Source: Streptomyces sp. NBC_01298
GTDB taxonomy: Bacteria; Actinomycetota; Actinomycetes; Streptomycetales; Streptomycetaceae
Assembly: GCF_035978755.1 (NCBI RefSeq)
Contig: NZ_CP108414.1
Coordinates: 7,502,001 to 7,566,000, forward strand
DNA: 64,000 nucleotides
Reading direction: 5' to 3'
The notes beneath the pieces are model-generated. The model saw nothing but the letters and a program-made list of their open reading frames with translations, did no database searches and had not been told where the DNA came from. Positions within the stretch are counted from its first letter, which is position 1, and each line of letters begins with the position of its first letter. The position numbers and the translations under genes are program-made. Of the stretch, positions 43,049-52,251 are shown piece by piece.

Positions 43049-43927
43049 TCAGCCGGCCGACTCGCCGGCGTGGGGGCTGAGCACACCCATGCCGATCAGC
43101 ACGAACAGCAGGATGCCGAGCAGGACCCGGTAGATCACGAACGGCATGAAGCTCTTGCTGGAGATGAACTTCATGAACCACGCGATGACCACGTAGCCGA
43201 CGAGGAAGGCGACGACCGTGGCGAAGATGGTCTGGGGCCATTCGATGTGCCCCGGGTCCTCCATCACGTCCTTGATCTCGAACAGGCCGGAGGCCAGCAC
43301 GGCCGGGATGGCGAGGAGGAAGGAGTAGCGGGCCGCGGCCTCGCGGGTGAAGCCCAGCAGCAGACCGCCGGAGAGCGTGGCACCGGACCGGGACACACCC
43401 GGGATCAGGGCCATCGCCTGGCAGAGACCGAAGATGAGGCCGTCCTTGACGCCCAGTTCCTTCAGGGTCTTGCGCTCGCGGATGGCGCGGTGCCGGCCGC
43501 CCTCCTCGTCGCGCGCGGCCAGCCGGTCGGCCACGCCGAGCACGATGCCCATCACGATGAGTGTGGTGGCGATCAGCCGCAGATCGCGGAACGGGCCCTC
43601 GATCTGGTCCTTGAAGGCGAGGCCGAGGACGCCGATCGGAATCGAGCCGACGATCACCAGCCAGCCCATCTTGGCTTCCTGCTCGGAGCGCAGCGCCTTC
43701 GTGTACAGCGAGCGGAACCAAGTGGAGATGATCTTCGCGATGTCCTTGCGGAAGTAGATCAGTACGGCGGCTTCGGTGCCGATCTGCGTGATGGCGGTGA
43801 AGGCCGCTCCCGGGTCGTGCCAGCCGGCGAACGCCGCGGTCAGCCGGAGATGGGCGCTGGAGGAGATCGGGAGGAACTCCGTAAGTCCTTGGACGAGACC
43901 GAGGATGAGGGATTCGATCCAGTTCAT
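43049..43927 (-). CDS. uppP: Undecaprenyl-diphosphatase
   Basis: A 292-aa polytopic membrane enzyme that recycles undecaprenyl diphosphate to the monophosphate for cell-wall synthesis. The two UppP motifs are present: GLTEFLPISSSAHLRLTAAF near the N-terminus and ALIPGVSRSGATLSGGLLLG (PGxSRSxxT) in the second half. The protein has about eight helices. Bacitracin resistance is associated with overproduction of this family. Confidence 0.95.
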   Translation of the reverse strand: MNWIESLILGLVQGLTEFLPISSSAHLRLTAAFAGWHDPGAAFTAITQIGTEAAVLIYFRKDIAKIISTWFRSLYTKALRSEQEAKMGWLVIVGSIPIGVLGLAFKDQIEGPFRDLRLIATTLIVMGIVLGVADRLAARDEEGGRHRAIRERKTLKELGVKDGLIFGLCQAMALIPGVSRSGATLSGGLLLGFTREAAARYSFLLAIPAVLASGLFEIKDVMEDPGHIEWPQTIFATVVAFLVGYVVIAWFMKFISSKSFMPFVIYRVLLGILLFVLIGMGVLSPHAGESAG

Positions 43928-43975
43928 GTCGGGGTGCGCTCGTCCTTGTGATCGTCGGGCAGTTCGGGTCCGATG

Positions 43976-44713
43976 CTAGGGCCCGTGGGGTGCGGCCGTG
44001 ACCACAGGGGGGTGCACAGCCGTCAGTTCCCGCGCGGGCAACGGCCGCTCGGCCCCGCGCACGGGCGCCAGCCGGTGCCGCTTGCGCCAGGCGACGACCG
44101 CCGCCCCGACCGCGGAGAGGGCGATGAAGCCGAACGAGGCGAGGAACGCGGGAGAGGTGGGGGAGGAGGCGCTGGCCCCCGCGACCACGTACGCGGCGGT
44201 GTTCGGGACCACGCCGATCGCGGTGGCGAGGAGGAAGGGGAGCCAGCCGCAGCGGGACAGCGCGGCGGCGTAGTTGGCCATCGCGAAGGGCAGACCGGGG
44301 AAGATCCGGATCGCCAGCATCGAGCGGAAGCCGTGCCGGGCCAGCTGGTCGTCGGCCGCCTGCAGCCAGCGGCCGCGGATCAGCGGACGCAGGGCGTCAC
44401 GGCCCATCATCCGGCCGAGGCCGAAGGAGATCCCCGCGCCGAGCACCGAGCCGCCGACCGCGGCGAGCAGGCCGAACTGGGAGCCGAAGAGGGCCCCGGC
44501 GGCCAGGTTCAGCAGGGGGCGCGGCACCAGGGCGGCCGTGCACACCCCGTACGCCGCGGCGAAGAGCAGGACGGCGGTGCCCACCGGGAGCCCCGGGGGC
44601 CAGCCCTCCGAGAGCAGGCGCTGGGGCTCGTACAGCACGACGCAGACGCCGGCCGCGAGGAGCAGCACGACGAGCAGCGAGAGCCGCGTCCACGGCGCGA
44701 GGAGGAGGGACAT
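43976..44713 (-). CDS. TVP38/TMEM64 (DedA-superfamily) membrane protein
   Basis: A 245-aa membrane protein. Core motif: LVPRPLLNLAAGALFGSQFG, then GLGRMMGRDALRPLIRG and MLAIRIFPGLPFAMANYAAA, as in VTT domains. These proteins are lipid scramblase- or flippase-like; DedA relatives recycle undecaprenyl phosphate. Its position 48 bp upstream of uppP on the same strand suggests a joint role in lipid-carrier handling (inference). Confidence 0.85.
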   Translation of the reverse strand: MSLLLAPWTRLSLLVVLLLAAGVCVVLYEPQRLLSEGWPPGLPVGTAVLLFAAAYGVCTAALVPRPLLNLAAGALFGSQFGLLAAVGGSVLGAGISFGLGRMMGRDALRPLIRGRWLQAADDQLARHGFRSMLAIRIFPGLPFAMANYAAALSRCGWLPFLLATAIGVVPNTAAYVVAGASASSPTSPAFLASFGFIALSAVGAAVVAWRKRHRLAPVRGAERPLPARELTAVHPPVVTAAPHGP

Positions 44714-44762
44714 TCCGGGAGACTAACCGACCCCCCTGTCCGGGCGCCGTAATCTGGGCCTC

Positions 44763-45488
44763 ATGCAGTCGAACGACCGGCGGTCGTCGCGGGTTCCGCG
44801 AAGCGACCTGGCCGACCTCGTGGTGGCGCGGCTCACGGAGTCCTACGGCGCCGCGGCCGACGGGGAGCGGGCCGGGCCCATGACCGCGTACATGAAGGAC
44901 GTCTCGCCCTTCCTCGGGATCCCCACCCCGCTGCGCCGCGAGCTGTCCCGGGCCGTGACCAAGGACACGCCGAAACCGTCCGAAACGGACTGCGCGGCCC
45001 TCGCGCTGCGCTGCTGGGAGCTACCGGAGCGTGAGTACCGGTACTTCGCCGTCGACTACCTGCGCCGGCACGTCCCGCGCTGCTCCTCCGGCCTCCTGCC
45101 CGTGGTCCGGCACCTGATCGTGACCGACTCCTGGTGGGACACCGTCGACCTGCTCGCCGCGCACACGGTCGGCCCGCTCGTGGCGGCGGATCCGGCGCTC
45201 GCCGCCGTCATGGACGAGTGGATCGGGGACGAGAACCTGTGGGTGGCCCGCACCGCCCTGCTCCACCAGCTCGCCTACAAGTCCGCGACCGACGCCGACC
45301 GGCTCTTCGCGTACTGCCGGCGCCAGGCCGGCCACCCCGACTTCTTCGTCCGCAAGGCCATCGGCTGGTGTCTGCGCGAGTACGCCAAGACGGACCCGGG
45401 CGCCGTACGCGCCTTCGTCACCGCCGAGCGGGAGTCGCTGTCCCCGCTCTCGGTGCGCGAGGCGCTGAAGAACACCGGCGGGGCGTAG
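44763..45488 (+). CDS. DNA alkylation repair protein, AlkD-like
   Basis: A 241-aa HEAT-like repeat glycosylase. Motifs: YMKDVSPFLGIPTPLRRELS, IVTDSWWDTVDLLAAHTVGP (the W-W-D catalytic patch with Asp) and DFFVRKAIGWCLREYAKTDP. AlkD enzymes excise bulky N3/N7 alkyl purines without base flipping. TAATCT lies 7 bases upstream of the ATG, so the transcript may be leaderless. Confidence 0.88.
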   Translation: MQSNDRRSSRVPRSDLADLVVARLTESYGAAADGERAGPMTAYMKDVSPFLGIPTPLRRELSRAVTKDTPKPSETDCAALALRCWELPEREYRYFAVDYLRRHVPRCSSGLLPVVRHLIVTDSWWDTVDLLAAHTVGPLVAADPALAAVMDEWIGDENLWVARTALLHQLAYKSATDADRLFAYCRRQAGHPDFFVRKAIGWCLREYAKTDPGAVRAFVTAERESLSPLSVREALKNTGGA

Positions 45489-45752
45489 GCGGGTAATTCG
45501 CTGGCCCCGCCGTGTCCGTTCCGGCAGGATCTGGCACATGTCCAGGCAGACCTTCCCCGCAGCGCCGTCCGCAGTCGCGGACGCGCCGGAGGCTGCCGTC
45601 CCCGCACCGCTCCCCGCGGGCGCGACCGCATTCGGCGGCGCACGAAGCTGACCCTTCCCGGATCGTCCGGCGGACCCCACAGGGGGAGGGTCGGTTCGCT
45701 CAGGGGGTCCCGTCATTCGAGCTTCAGCTTCGGAACCACACGGGAAGACATC
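45489..45752. other. Leader region of tuf3
   Basis: This 264-bp gap holds a possible 37-codon ORF (ATG 45538 to TGA 45651; starts [20 protein letters not shown]) with no ribosome site, and the AT-poorer run GGGGGAGGGTCGG (near 45680). TCATTCGAGCTTCAGCTTCGGA precedes the tuf3 ATG. No terminator or riboswitch was recognised. Function of the leader is open. Confidence 0.4.
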
Positions 45753-46934
45753 ATGGCCAAGACGGCCTTCGTGCGCACCAAGCCGCACCTCAACATCGGC
45801 ACCATGGGTCACGTCGACCACGGCAAGACGACGCTGACCGCCGCCATCACCAAGGTCCTCGCCGAGCGCGGCGGCGCCTCCTTCGTGCCCTTCGACCGGA
45901 TCGACCGGGCTCCCGAGGAGGCCCGGCGCGGCATCACCATCAACCTCACGCACGTCGAGTACGAGACCGACACCCGGCACTACGCCCACGTGGACATGCC
46001 GGGCCACGCCGACTACATCAAGAACATGGTCACGGGCGCGGCCCAGCTCGACGGGGCGATCCTCGTCGTCTCCGCCCTCGACGGGGTCATGCCGCAGACC
46101 GCCGAGCACGTGCTCCTGGCCCGGCAGGTCGGCGTCGACCACATCGTCGTCGCGCTGAACAAGGCCGACGCCGGGGACCCCGAGCTCACCGACCTGGTAG
46201 AGCTGGAGGTCCGCGAGCTGCTGACCGCGAACGGGTACGGCGGGGACGCCGCCCCCGTCGTACGGGTCTCCGGGCTCGGGGCGCTGGACGGCGACCCGCG
46301 CTGGACCTCCTCGATCGAGGCCCTGCTCGACGCCGTGGACACGTACGTGCCCACGCCCGTGCGGTACACCGACGCGCCGTTCCTGATGCCGGTGGAGAAC
46401 GTGCTGACCATCACCGGTCGCGGCACCGTCGTCACCGGCGCCGTGGAGCGGGGCACCGTGGCCATGGGGGACCGCGTCGCGCTGCTCGGCGCCGGCGAGG
46501 GTGCGGCCGTGGAGTCCGTGGTCACCGGGCTGGAGACCTTCGGGAAGCCGATGGACTCCGCCGAGGCCGGGGACAACGTCGCGCTGCTGCTGCGCGGGGT
46601 GCCCCGCGACGCGGTGCGCCGCGGGGACGTGGTGGCCGCGCCCGGCAGCGTCGTACCGGGGCGCCGCTTCACGGCTCGGGTGTACCTGCTGTCCGCCCGC
46701 GAGGGCGGCCGCACCACGCCGGTGGCGACCGGCTACCGGCCCCAGTTCTACCTCCGCACCGCCGACGTGGTGGGGAACGTGGACCTGGGCGAGGCCGGCG
46801 CGGCCCGGCCGGGGGACACGGTCACCATGACTGTCGAGCTCGGCCGGGACGTCCCGCTGGAGAGCGGCCTCGGCTTCGCGATCCGCGAGGGCGGGCGCAC
46901 CGTCGGGGCCGGGACGGTGACCGAGGTCGGCTAG
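45753..46934 (+). CDS. tuf3: Elongation factor Tu, divergent tuf3-type paralogue
   Basis: A 393-aa EF-Tu with all GTPase motifs: GHVDHGKT (G1), RGITINLTH (G2), [17 protein letters not shown] (G3 with catalytic His kept, but DMPG in place of DCPG) and NKADAGD (G4, Ala in place of Cys). It is too divergent from a housekeeping EF-Tu ([10 protein letters not shown] in place of ATDGPMPQT) and stands outside the str operon. In S. coelicolor tuf3 is known as a second, stringent-response-linked EF-Tu. The organism should have a canonical tuf1 elsewhere. No antibiotic cluster lies nearby to suggest self-resistance. Confidence 0.92.
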   Translation: MAKTAFVRTKPHLNIGTMGHVDHGKTTLTAAITKVLAERGGASFVPFDRIDRAPEEARRGITINLTHVEYETDTRHYAHVDMPGHADYIKNMVTGAAQLDGAILVVSALDGVMPQTAEHVLLARQVGVDHIVVALNKADAGDPELTDLVELEVRELLTANGYGGDAAPVVRVSGLGALDGDPRWTSSIEALLDAVDTYVPTPVRYTDAPFLMPVENVLTITGRGTVVTGAVERGTVAMGDRVALLGAGEGAAVESVVTGLETFGKPMDSAEAGDNVALLLRGVPRDAVRRGDVVAAPGSVVPGRRFTARVYLLSAREGGRTTPVATGYRPQFYLRTADVVGNVDLGEAGAARPGDTVTMTVELGRDVPLESGLGFAIREGGRTVGAGTVTEVG

Positions 46935-47052
46935 CGGCCCGGTGGTGGCCCAATGGTGGCCCCGTGGCGGGCGGGCGGTACCCGACTGTGGTGGCGGCGG
47001 TCGGCTTGCGCCAGACTGCCGTCACCACAGGCACGCGGGGAGGGAGCGGCAC

Positions 47053-47961
47053 ATGGGCAGCGGCAGCGAGGGCGGCAGCGGGAAAGGCAGCCAGGAAGGC
47101 AGCCGGAAAAGCGGGGGCACGGCTCTGGTGCTCGGCGGCGGCGGGCTGACCGGCGTCGGCTGGGAGGCCGGGATGCTCTACGGGCTCGCCCGCGCGGGCG
47201 TCGACCTGACCGGCGCCGACCTCGTCGTCGGGACCTCGGCCGGCTCGGTCGTCGGCGCGCAGCTCACCTCCGGACTGCTCACCCCGCAGGAGCTGTACGA
47301 GCGCCAGCTCGGCGACCCCGGCGGGGAGCTCCCCGCGAAGCTGGGCGCCTCCCTGATCGGGCGCTACGCCGTCGCGATGGTGCGCTCCCGCGACGCGAAG
47401 TCCTACCGGCGCCGGATCGGCGCCTTCGCGCTCGCCGCCGACACCGAGCCGGAGGGCGTGCGCCGCAAGGTGCTGGAAGCCCGGCTGGTGTCGCACGACT
47501 GGCCCGAGCGGCGCCTCGTCGTCACGGCGGTGGACGCGCTGACCGGCGAACTCGCCGCATTCGAGCGCGGGAGCGAGGCCGGGCTGCTCGACGCCGTCTC
47601 GGCGAGCTGCGCCGTACCCGGGGTGTGGCCGCCCGTGACCGTCGCGGGCCGGCGGTTCATCGACGGCGGGATCCGCTCCGCGACCAACGCCGACCTCGCC
47701 TCCGGCTACGGGCGCGTGGTGATCCTCGCGCCGATGGCCACGGGCGCCGGGCTGATCCCCTCGCCCGCGTCGCAGGCCGCGCGGCTGCGGGAGGCCGGGG
47801 CGAAGGTGCTGCTGATCACCCCGTCGCCGCAGGCCCGCAAGGTCTTCGGGCGCAACGTACTGGACCCCGCGCGCCGCGATCCCGCCGCCCGGGCGGGGCT
47901 GGAGCAGGCCGCGGTCCACGTGGAGCGGGCGCGCGAGGTGTGGGCGGCTCCGGGGGCCTGA
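47053..47961 (+). CDS. Patatin-like phospholipase family protein
   Basis: A 302-aa protein. Oxyanion loop GGGGLTGVGWEAGML, nucleophile elbow LVVGTSAGSVVGAQL (Ser in GTSAG), and catalytic DGG in RRFIDGGIRSATNADL form a full Ser-Asp dyad. The first ~20 residues are Gly/Ser/Lys-rich, encoded by a GGCAGC-type repeat. ATG 47053 has AGGGAG upstream. Acts on phospholipids or related esters; no signal peptide is seen, so probably cytoplasmic or exported without one. Confidence 0.88.
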   Translation: MGSGSEGGSGKGSQEGSRKSGGTALVLGGGGLTGVGWEAGMLYGLARAGVDLTGADLVVGTSAGSVVGAQLTSGLLTPQELYERQLGDPGGELPAKLGASLIGRYAVAMVRSRDAKSYRRRIGAFALAADTEPEGVRRKVLEARLVSHDWPERRLVVTAVDALTGELAAFERGSEAGLLDAVSASCAVPGVWPPVTVAGRRFIDGGIRSATNADLASGYGRVVILAPMATGAGLIPSPASQAARLREAGAKVLLITPSPQARKVFGRNVLDPARRDPAARAGLEQAAVHVERAREVWAAPGA

Positions 47962-47971
47962 CAATGGTGCG

Positions 47972-48820
47972 GTGAGTGACGAACAGATCCCGGTGATCCG
48001 GGACGTGGCCCAGGGCACCGCCAAACTGATGCCGGACATCGACCGGGAGCGGGCCTGGCTGCTCACCGTGGACGGGGCGCCGCAGTCCTACGTGGACCTC
48101 GACGACCCGGAGCACCTGGAGTTCGAGTACGTACGCCGCCTCGCGCACGTCCTGGACTGCGTGGGCGAGCCGGGGGCCGCGCTGGACCTGCTGCACCTGG
48201 GCGGCGGGGCACTGACCCTGCCGCGGTACGCGGCGGCGGGCCGGCCGGGGTCGCGGCAGGACGTGGTCGAGTTCGACGCCGGGCTCGTCGCGCTGGTCGG
48301 GGAGTTCCTGCCGGTAGCCGCCGGGAGCGGGATCACGGTGCACGTCGCCGACGCGCGGGCCTGGCTGGCCGCGGCGCCGGACGCGAGCGCGGACGTGGTG
48401 GTCGGCGATGTCTTCGGGGGATCCCGGGTGCCCGCTTCGCTGGCCTCGGTGGAGTACGCGCGGGAGGTCGCCCGGGTGCTGCGGCCCGGCGGGGTGTACG
48501 TGGCGAACCTCGCCGACGGGGCGCCGTTCGGCTTCCTGAAGGGGCAGCTCGCGAACTTCGGGGCGGCCTTCGGGGAGTTGGCCCTGATCGCGGAGCCCGG
48601 GGTGCTGCGGGGACGGCGGTTCGGGAACGCGGTGCTGCTGGCTTCGCGGCGGGAGCTGCCGGTGGCGGAGCTGACGCGGGTGTGCGCGGGGGACGCGTTT
48701 CCCGCGCGGGTGGAGGCGGGGGCGGCTCTCGCGCGGCTGATGCGGGGGGCCCTGCCGGTGTCCGACGCCGATGCGGTGGCTTCGCCGGAACCGCCGGAGG
48801 GGGCGTTCAGCCTCGGTTGA
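47972..48820 (+). CDS. Spermidine-synthase-like methyltransferase-fold protein
   Basis: A 282-aa protein with the polyamine-synthase/methyltransferase core: LDLLHLGGGALTLPRYAAAG, VVEFDAGLVALVGEFLPVA, VHVADARAWLAAAPDASADV and VVVGDVFGGSRVPASL. The catalytic-loop YPD pattern of true spermidine synthases is not apparent, so aminopropyl transfer is uncertain. GTG 47972 follows the patatin stop by 10 bases, suggesting an operon. Bacterial fusions of this type are often methyltransferases of unknown use. Confidence 0.8.
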   Translation: MSDEQIPVIRDVAQGTAKLMPDIDRERAWLLTVDGAPQSYVDLDDPEHLEFEYVRRLAHVLDCVGEPGAALDLLHLGGGALTLPRYAAAGRPGSRQDVVEFDAGLVALVGEFLPVAAGSGITVHVADARAWLAAAPDASADVVVGDVFGGSRVPASLASVEYAREVARVLRPGGVYVANLADGAPFGFLKGQLANFGAAFGELALIAEPGVLRGRRFGNAVLLASRRELPVAELTRVCAGDAFPARVEAGAALARLMRGALPVSDADAVASPEPPEGAFSLG

Positions 48821-48849
48821 GGTTGAGGTTGAGGGGGTTCCCCCGCGCC

Positions 48850-50163
48850 TCAGACCCCGGCGGGGCTGGACTGGGCGGGGCTCGGCTTGGTGAGGTCGGG
48901 GGCGCCGGGGCCGATGGGGGCGGTCGGTTTGCGTGTCATGCGGCGGACGTCCGGGACCAGGAGCACGGCGGCCGTCGCGATGATCACCAGGGCCGCGCAG
49001 CCCCAGAGGGCCGAGGTGCGGCCGATCGCCGATTCGACCGGGCCGGCCACCGCCATGGCCAGCGGGAGCATCGACAGCGAGCCGAACCAGTCGTAGGCGG
49101 AGACGCGGGAGAACATCTCCTCCGGGATCTCCTGGTGCATCGTCGTCATCCAGTTCACGGCGAACATCTCGATGCTGACGCCGCTCACGAGCATCGCCAG
49201 GCACAGCCCCCACACCGGCAGCGGCACGGCGAGTCCCGCCGCGGGGAGCGCGCTCGGGAACATGCACAGGGTGGCGACCAGCAGCAGCCGGCGCGGCTTC
49301 CAGAACATCATCAGGACGGCCCCGCCGATGGTGCCGAGACCGAAGAAGGCCAGGGCCACGCCCCAGGGAGCCGCCCCGCCCAGTCGCTCCACGGCGACCA
49401 GGGGACCGTAGACCGCTTCGGCTGCGCCGATGACGGCCACGACGACCGAGAACTGGAGCACGATGCTCCACAGCCAGGGGCGGCTCCTGAACTCCGCCCA
49501 GCCCTCGCGCAGATCGGCCAGCAGCCCGCCGCCGGGGGCGCGTTCGGGGATGTGGCCGACGTCGAGGAAGGCCCGTAGGGCTCCGGCGGCGGCGAACGCG
49601 GCCGCGTCCACGGCGAGGACCCAACCGGGGCCCATGAAGGCGACCATGGCTCCGCCGAGGGCGGCGCCGCCCACACCGGCGCCGTTCATCGCCATCCGGA
49701 AGAGGGCGAAGGCGCGGGTGGCCTGCGGGCCGGAGACGGTGGCCATGAGCATGCCCTCGGCGGCCGGGTTGAAGAAGGCCGTTCCGGTGCCGCACAGCGC
49801 CGTGAGCAGCATCATCTGCCACAGCTTCGGATCGCCGGTGAGGACGAGGACGGCGAAGACGCCCTGCGAGAGGAAGTTGAGGGCGTTGGCCGCGACCATG
49901 ACGTGGTGGCGGGGGATCCGGTCGGCGACGGCTCCGCCGATGAGGAGGAAGAGGACGAGCGGCAGCGTGCGGGCGGCGGCCACCAGGCCGACGTCACCGG
50001 CGGAGCCGCCCGACTGCACGACCGCCCAGGTGGTCGCGATGAGCGCTCCGTGGCTCCCGAGGTTCGTGATGACCGCGGCACCCGTCAGCAGGGTGTAGTT
50101 GCGGCCGGCCCACTCGGGCTTGCGGCCGGAGGGGCGGGGAGAGAGGGAGGGGAGTGAGCTCAC
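48850..50163 (-). CDS. MFS transporter
   Basis: A 437-aa protein with twelve hydrophobic helices. Motif A-like loop VADRIPRHHVMVAANALNFL and a MFS_3-type (enterobactin/macrolide exporter) layout (LPLVLFLLIGGAVA, FALFRMAMNGAGVGGAALGG) suggest a drug or siderophore exporter. N- and C-termini are soluble and Pro/Ser-rich. Convergent with the spermidine-synthase-like gene, 29 bp apart. Substrate unknown. Confidence 0.88.
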   Translation of the reverse strand: MSSLPSLSPRPSGRKPEWAGRNYTLLTGAAVITNLGSHGALIATTWAVVQSGGSAGDVGLVAAARTLPLVLFLLIGGAVADRIPRHHVMVAANALNFLSQGVFAVLVLTGDPKLWQMMLLTALCGTGTAFFNPAAEGMLMATVSGPQATRAFALFRMAMNGAGVGGAALGGAMVAFMGPGWVLAVDAAAFAAAGALRAFLDVGHIPERAPGGGLLADLREGWAEFRSRPWLWSIVLQFSVVVAVIGAAEAVYGPLVAVERLGGAAPWGVALAFFGLGTIGGAVLMMFWKPRRLLLVATLCMFPSALPAAGLAVPLPVWGLCLAMLVSGVSIEMFAVNWMTTMHQEIPEEMFSRVSAYDWFGSLSMLPLAMAVAGPVESAIGRTSALWGCAALVIIATAAVLLVPDVRRMTRKPTAPIGPGAPDLTKPSPAQSSPAGV

Positions 50164-50180
50164 CTCCGGACTATCCCCGT

Positions 50181-50216
50181 CCCGGGCCGGGAATCCAAAC
50201 GGATTTCCGGCCCGGG
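50181..50216. terminator. Terminator of the Pro-rich membrane protein
   Basis: CCCGGGCCGGGAATCC and GGATTTCCGGCCCGGG pair across AAAC with one G-U. It begins 17 bases past the reverse-strand stop at 50234 and also overlaps the MFS promoter region. Confidence 0.7.
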
Positions 50217-50233
50217 GGCGGAGGCGTCGGAGG

Positions 50234-51295
50234 TCAGCCCGCGTTGAGGCGGATGCTGCTCAGGATCTTCTCGTAGGTCTCCTTGCTCACTTCGCCCGGG
50301 ACGCCGGCGGCGCCGTAGAGGACCCAGGTGGAGAGGTCACCGTTGGCGGTCGTGAAGCTGAAGGCAACGGACTTGCCGTCCGAGGAGCACTTGTTCTCCT
50401 TGGGCAGGCCGCTGACGGTCGCGGTCGCCATGTGCCCCTTGAGCCCGGAGGAGGTCGTGTACTCCTTCGCCTGGACGACCTTGGTGGTGCCCTTCGGCGC
50501 CTTCTGCGCGTACGCGGCGAAGGCCCAGTTGCCGGCCTCGTTGTACGCGGCCTCGGCGGTGCTCTTCGCGCCCATGCCGCCCTTGGTGCCGACGGCGGCC
50601 AGGGAGGTCGAATCCTCCTTGCCGTCCTTGTCGGCGTCGACCAGGCACCACTCCTCCTTGAGGATGGCGGGCGCGCTCATCATGACGAGGGCCGATCCGT
50701 CGCTCTTGGACTCGTCCCCGAAGCCGATGGACAGGCCCGAGGACTGGACGTCCCAGTCCGGCGGGACGTCGAAGGCGGTGCCGCGCTTCGGGTTGAGGAC
50801 GACCTTCCAGCCGGGGATCACCGGCTTGACCTCGCCGCCGCCGCGCGGGTTGGCGCCGGAGCTCGCGGGCGCGGGCGCGGAGGAAGAGGCCGGGGCGGAG
50901 GGGGAGGAGCTCGGCTTGCCGTCCGCCTGGTCGGAGCCCTTGTCGTCCCGGGTCAGGACGAACGCGCCGGTGGCGGCGGCCGCCACGACGACGGCCGAGG
51001 CCGCGACGATGGCCACGGTCCTGGTCGCGAACGGGCTTCCGCCGCGCGGCGGCGGGGGCGGCGGGGTGCCGCCCCACTGGGGTACGGGAACGGTCGGGGG
51101 CTGCTGGCCCCAGCCCTGGGGAGCGGGGGGCTGCTGCGGGTACCCGTAGCCGGGCTGCTGCTGCTCCCCGTACGCCGCCGGGGGCGGCTGCTGCTGGTAC
51201 GGGTTCGGCGTTCCCGGCTGCTGCTGGTACGGGTTCTGATGCGCGTCCTGGGGGTTGGGTTCTCCCCCGGGCGGCTGCTGCTGTCCTGGCCACAT
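50234..51295 (-). CDS. Pro/Gln-rich single-pass membrane protein
   Basis: A 353-aa protein. The first ~95 residues are Pro/Gln/Tyr-rich (NPYQQQPGTPNPYQQQPPP) and probably cytoplasmic. One transmembrane helix follows (TVAIVAASAVVVAAAATGAF). A Ser/Ala/Pro linker and a ~200-residue extracytoplasmic domain come next (IPGWKVVLNPKRGTAFDVPP, ILKEEWCLVDADKDGKEDST, AFSFTTANGDLSTWVLYGAA), with two Cys (EEWCL, NKCSS) probably disulfide-bonded. This architecture is common in Streptomyces and has no known function. ATG 51295 is the start. Confidence 0.75.
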   Translation of the reverse strand: MWPGQQQPPGGEPNPQDAHQNPYQQQPGTPNPYQQQPPPAAYGEQQQPGYGYPQQPPAPQGWGQQPPTVPVPQWGGTPPPPPPRGGSPFATRTVAIVAASAVVVAAAATGAFVLTRDDKGSDQADGKPSSSPSAPASSSAPAPASSGANPRGGGEVKPVIPGWKVVLNPKRGTAFDVPPDWDVQSSGLSIGFGDESKSDGSALVMMSAPAILKEEWCLVDADKDGKEDSTSLAAVGTKGGMGAKSTAEAAYNEAGNWAFAAYAQKAPKGTTKVVQAKEYTTSSGLKGHMATATVSGLPKENKCSSDGKSVAFSFTTANGDLSTWVLYGAAGVPGEVSKETYEKILSSIRLNAG

Positions 51296-51390
51296 GGCCG
51301 GTAACGATAGTGGGAGTGCCGTCGGGGATCCACGGCCGCCCCCGGACGGGTATGGCCAAGGCCTACTACTCGCGGGTAACATCGCGTGCC

Positions 51391-51843
51391 ATGAGCGCTG
51401 AACAGATGAACGTGGGCGAACTGCTCGCCGCGACCGTGCCGATGGCCAAGACCCTGAACCTCCAGTTCGTGGAGACCACCCCCGAGCGTGCCGTCGTCCG
51501 GCTCCCCGACCAGCCCGACTTCCACAACCACCTCGGCGGCCCCCACGCCGGCGCCATGTTCACCCTCGCCGAGTCCGCGAGCGGCGCGATCGTCCTGGCC
51601 GCCTTCGGCGACCAGCTCTCGCGCGCGGTGCCCCTCGCGGTGAGCGCGGAGATCGGCTACAAGAAGCTCGCCAAGGGCGTCGTGACGGCCACCGCCACCC
51701 TCGGCCGCCCGGCCGCCGAGGTCGTCGCCGAACTCGACGCGGGCGGCCGCCCGGAGTTCCCCGTCACCATCGCGATCCAGCGCGAGGACGAGGCCGTGAC
51801 CGGCGAGATGACCGTGGTCTGGACCCTGCGCCCCAACGCCTGA
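51391..51843 (+). CDS. Hotdog-fold thioesterase (DUF4442/PaaI-like)
   Basis: A 150-aa single hotdog domain. The PaaI signature is present: PDQPDFHNHLGGPHAGAMFT then LAESASGAIVLAAFG. It probably cleaves an acyl-CoA thioester. ATG 51391 gives the family N-terminus MSAEQMNVGELLAATVPMAK; a later ATG (51409) is possible. The gene is divergent from the Pro-rich membrane protein with a 95-bp gap. Substrate unknown. Confidence 0.85.
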   Translation: MSAEQMNVGELLAATVPMAKTLNLQFVETTPERAVVRLPDQPDFHNHLGGPHAGAMFTLAESASGAIVLAAFGDQLSRAVPLAVSAEIGYKKLAKGVVTATATLGRPAAEVVAELDAGGRPEFPVTIAIQREDEAVTGEMTVVWTLRPNA

Positions 51844-51886
51844 GCCCGCTAGAGTCCCTCCTCCGACGACGGATGGAGGGGGTCCC

Positions 51887-52096
51887 GTGCCGGGCCGAGC
51901 CAAGATCAGCATCAGCCTCGACGCCGAGCTCGTGGTGGAGGTGATGGTCCTCGCCGGGATCGGTTCGCCCCAGGACGCGGTCGAGGCCGTCGTACGGGAC
52001 TACATCGAGCGCGGCCACCGCACCGAGGCACGGGTCCAGCTCCAGGACGGGCCCCGGCGCGAGGCCGACTGCGGGGACCGGCCGCCGCAGGGCTGA
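51887..52096 (+). CDS. DUF2191-type ribbon-helix-helix-like small protein
   Basis: A 69-aa protein, KISISLDAELVVEVMVLAGI then GSPQDAVEAVVRDYIERGHR. This looks like the beta-alpha-alpha pattern of VapB-type antitoxins. GTG 51887 follows GGAGGGGG. No PIN or other toxin gene follows; instead a 41-bp tandem repeat begins ~30 bases later. An orphan DNA-binding protein or antitoxin remnant. Confidence 0.7.
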   Translation: MPGRAKISISLDAELVVEVMVLAGIGSPQDAVEAVVRDYIERGHRTEARVQLQDGPRREADCGDRPPQG

Positions 52097-52128
52097 GCCT
52101 CGGCGGCCTCCGGCCCCGTGCCGGGGAC

Positions 52129-52251
52129 GGCGCGGGGTCTTCGGTGCCCGTAGGTCTCGGGCGGCAGCCGGCGCGGGGTCTTCGGTGCCCGTAGGCCTCG
52201 GGCGGCAGCCGGCGCGGGGTCTTCGGCGTCCGTAGGCCTCGGGCGGCAGCC
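52129..52251. repeat. Three tandem copies of a 41-bp repeat
   Basis: Units start at 52129, 52170 and 52211 with GGCGCGGGGTCTTCGG and end CTCGGGCGGCAGCC. They differ at a few sites (GTGCCC or GCGTCC; GTCTCGG or GCCTCGG). The unit is not a multiple of three. The flanks share CCGCCGCAGGGCTGA (52082 and 52285), so the whole ~200-bp block looks like an expansion of one end of the preceding gene. Confidence 0.9.

Noticed and set aside
45538..45651. 37-codon ORF upstream of tuf3
   Set aside because: It has no ribosome site and Ala/Pro-rich composition; it is noted only as part of the tuf3 leader.
52129..52251. CRISPR array
   Set aside because: The copies are directly adjacent with no unique spacers, and no cas genes are present.
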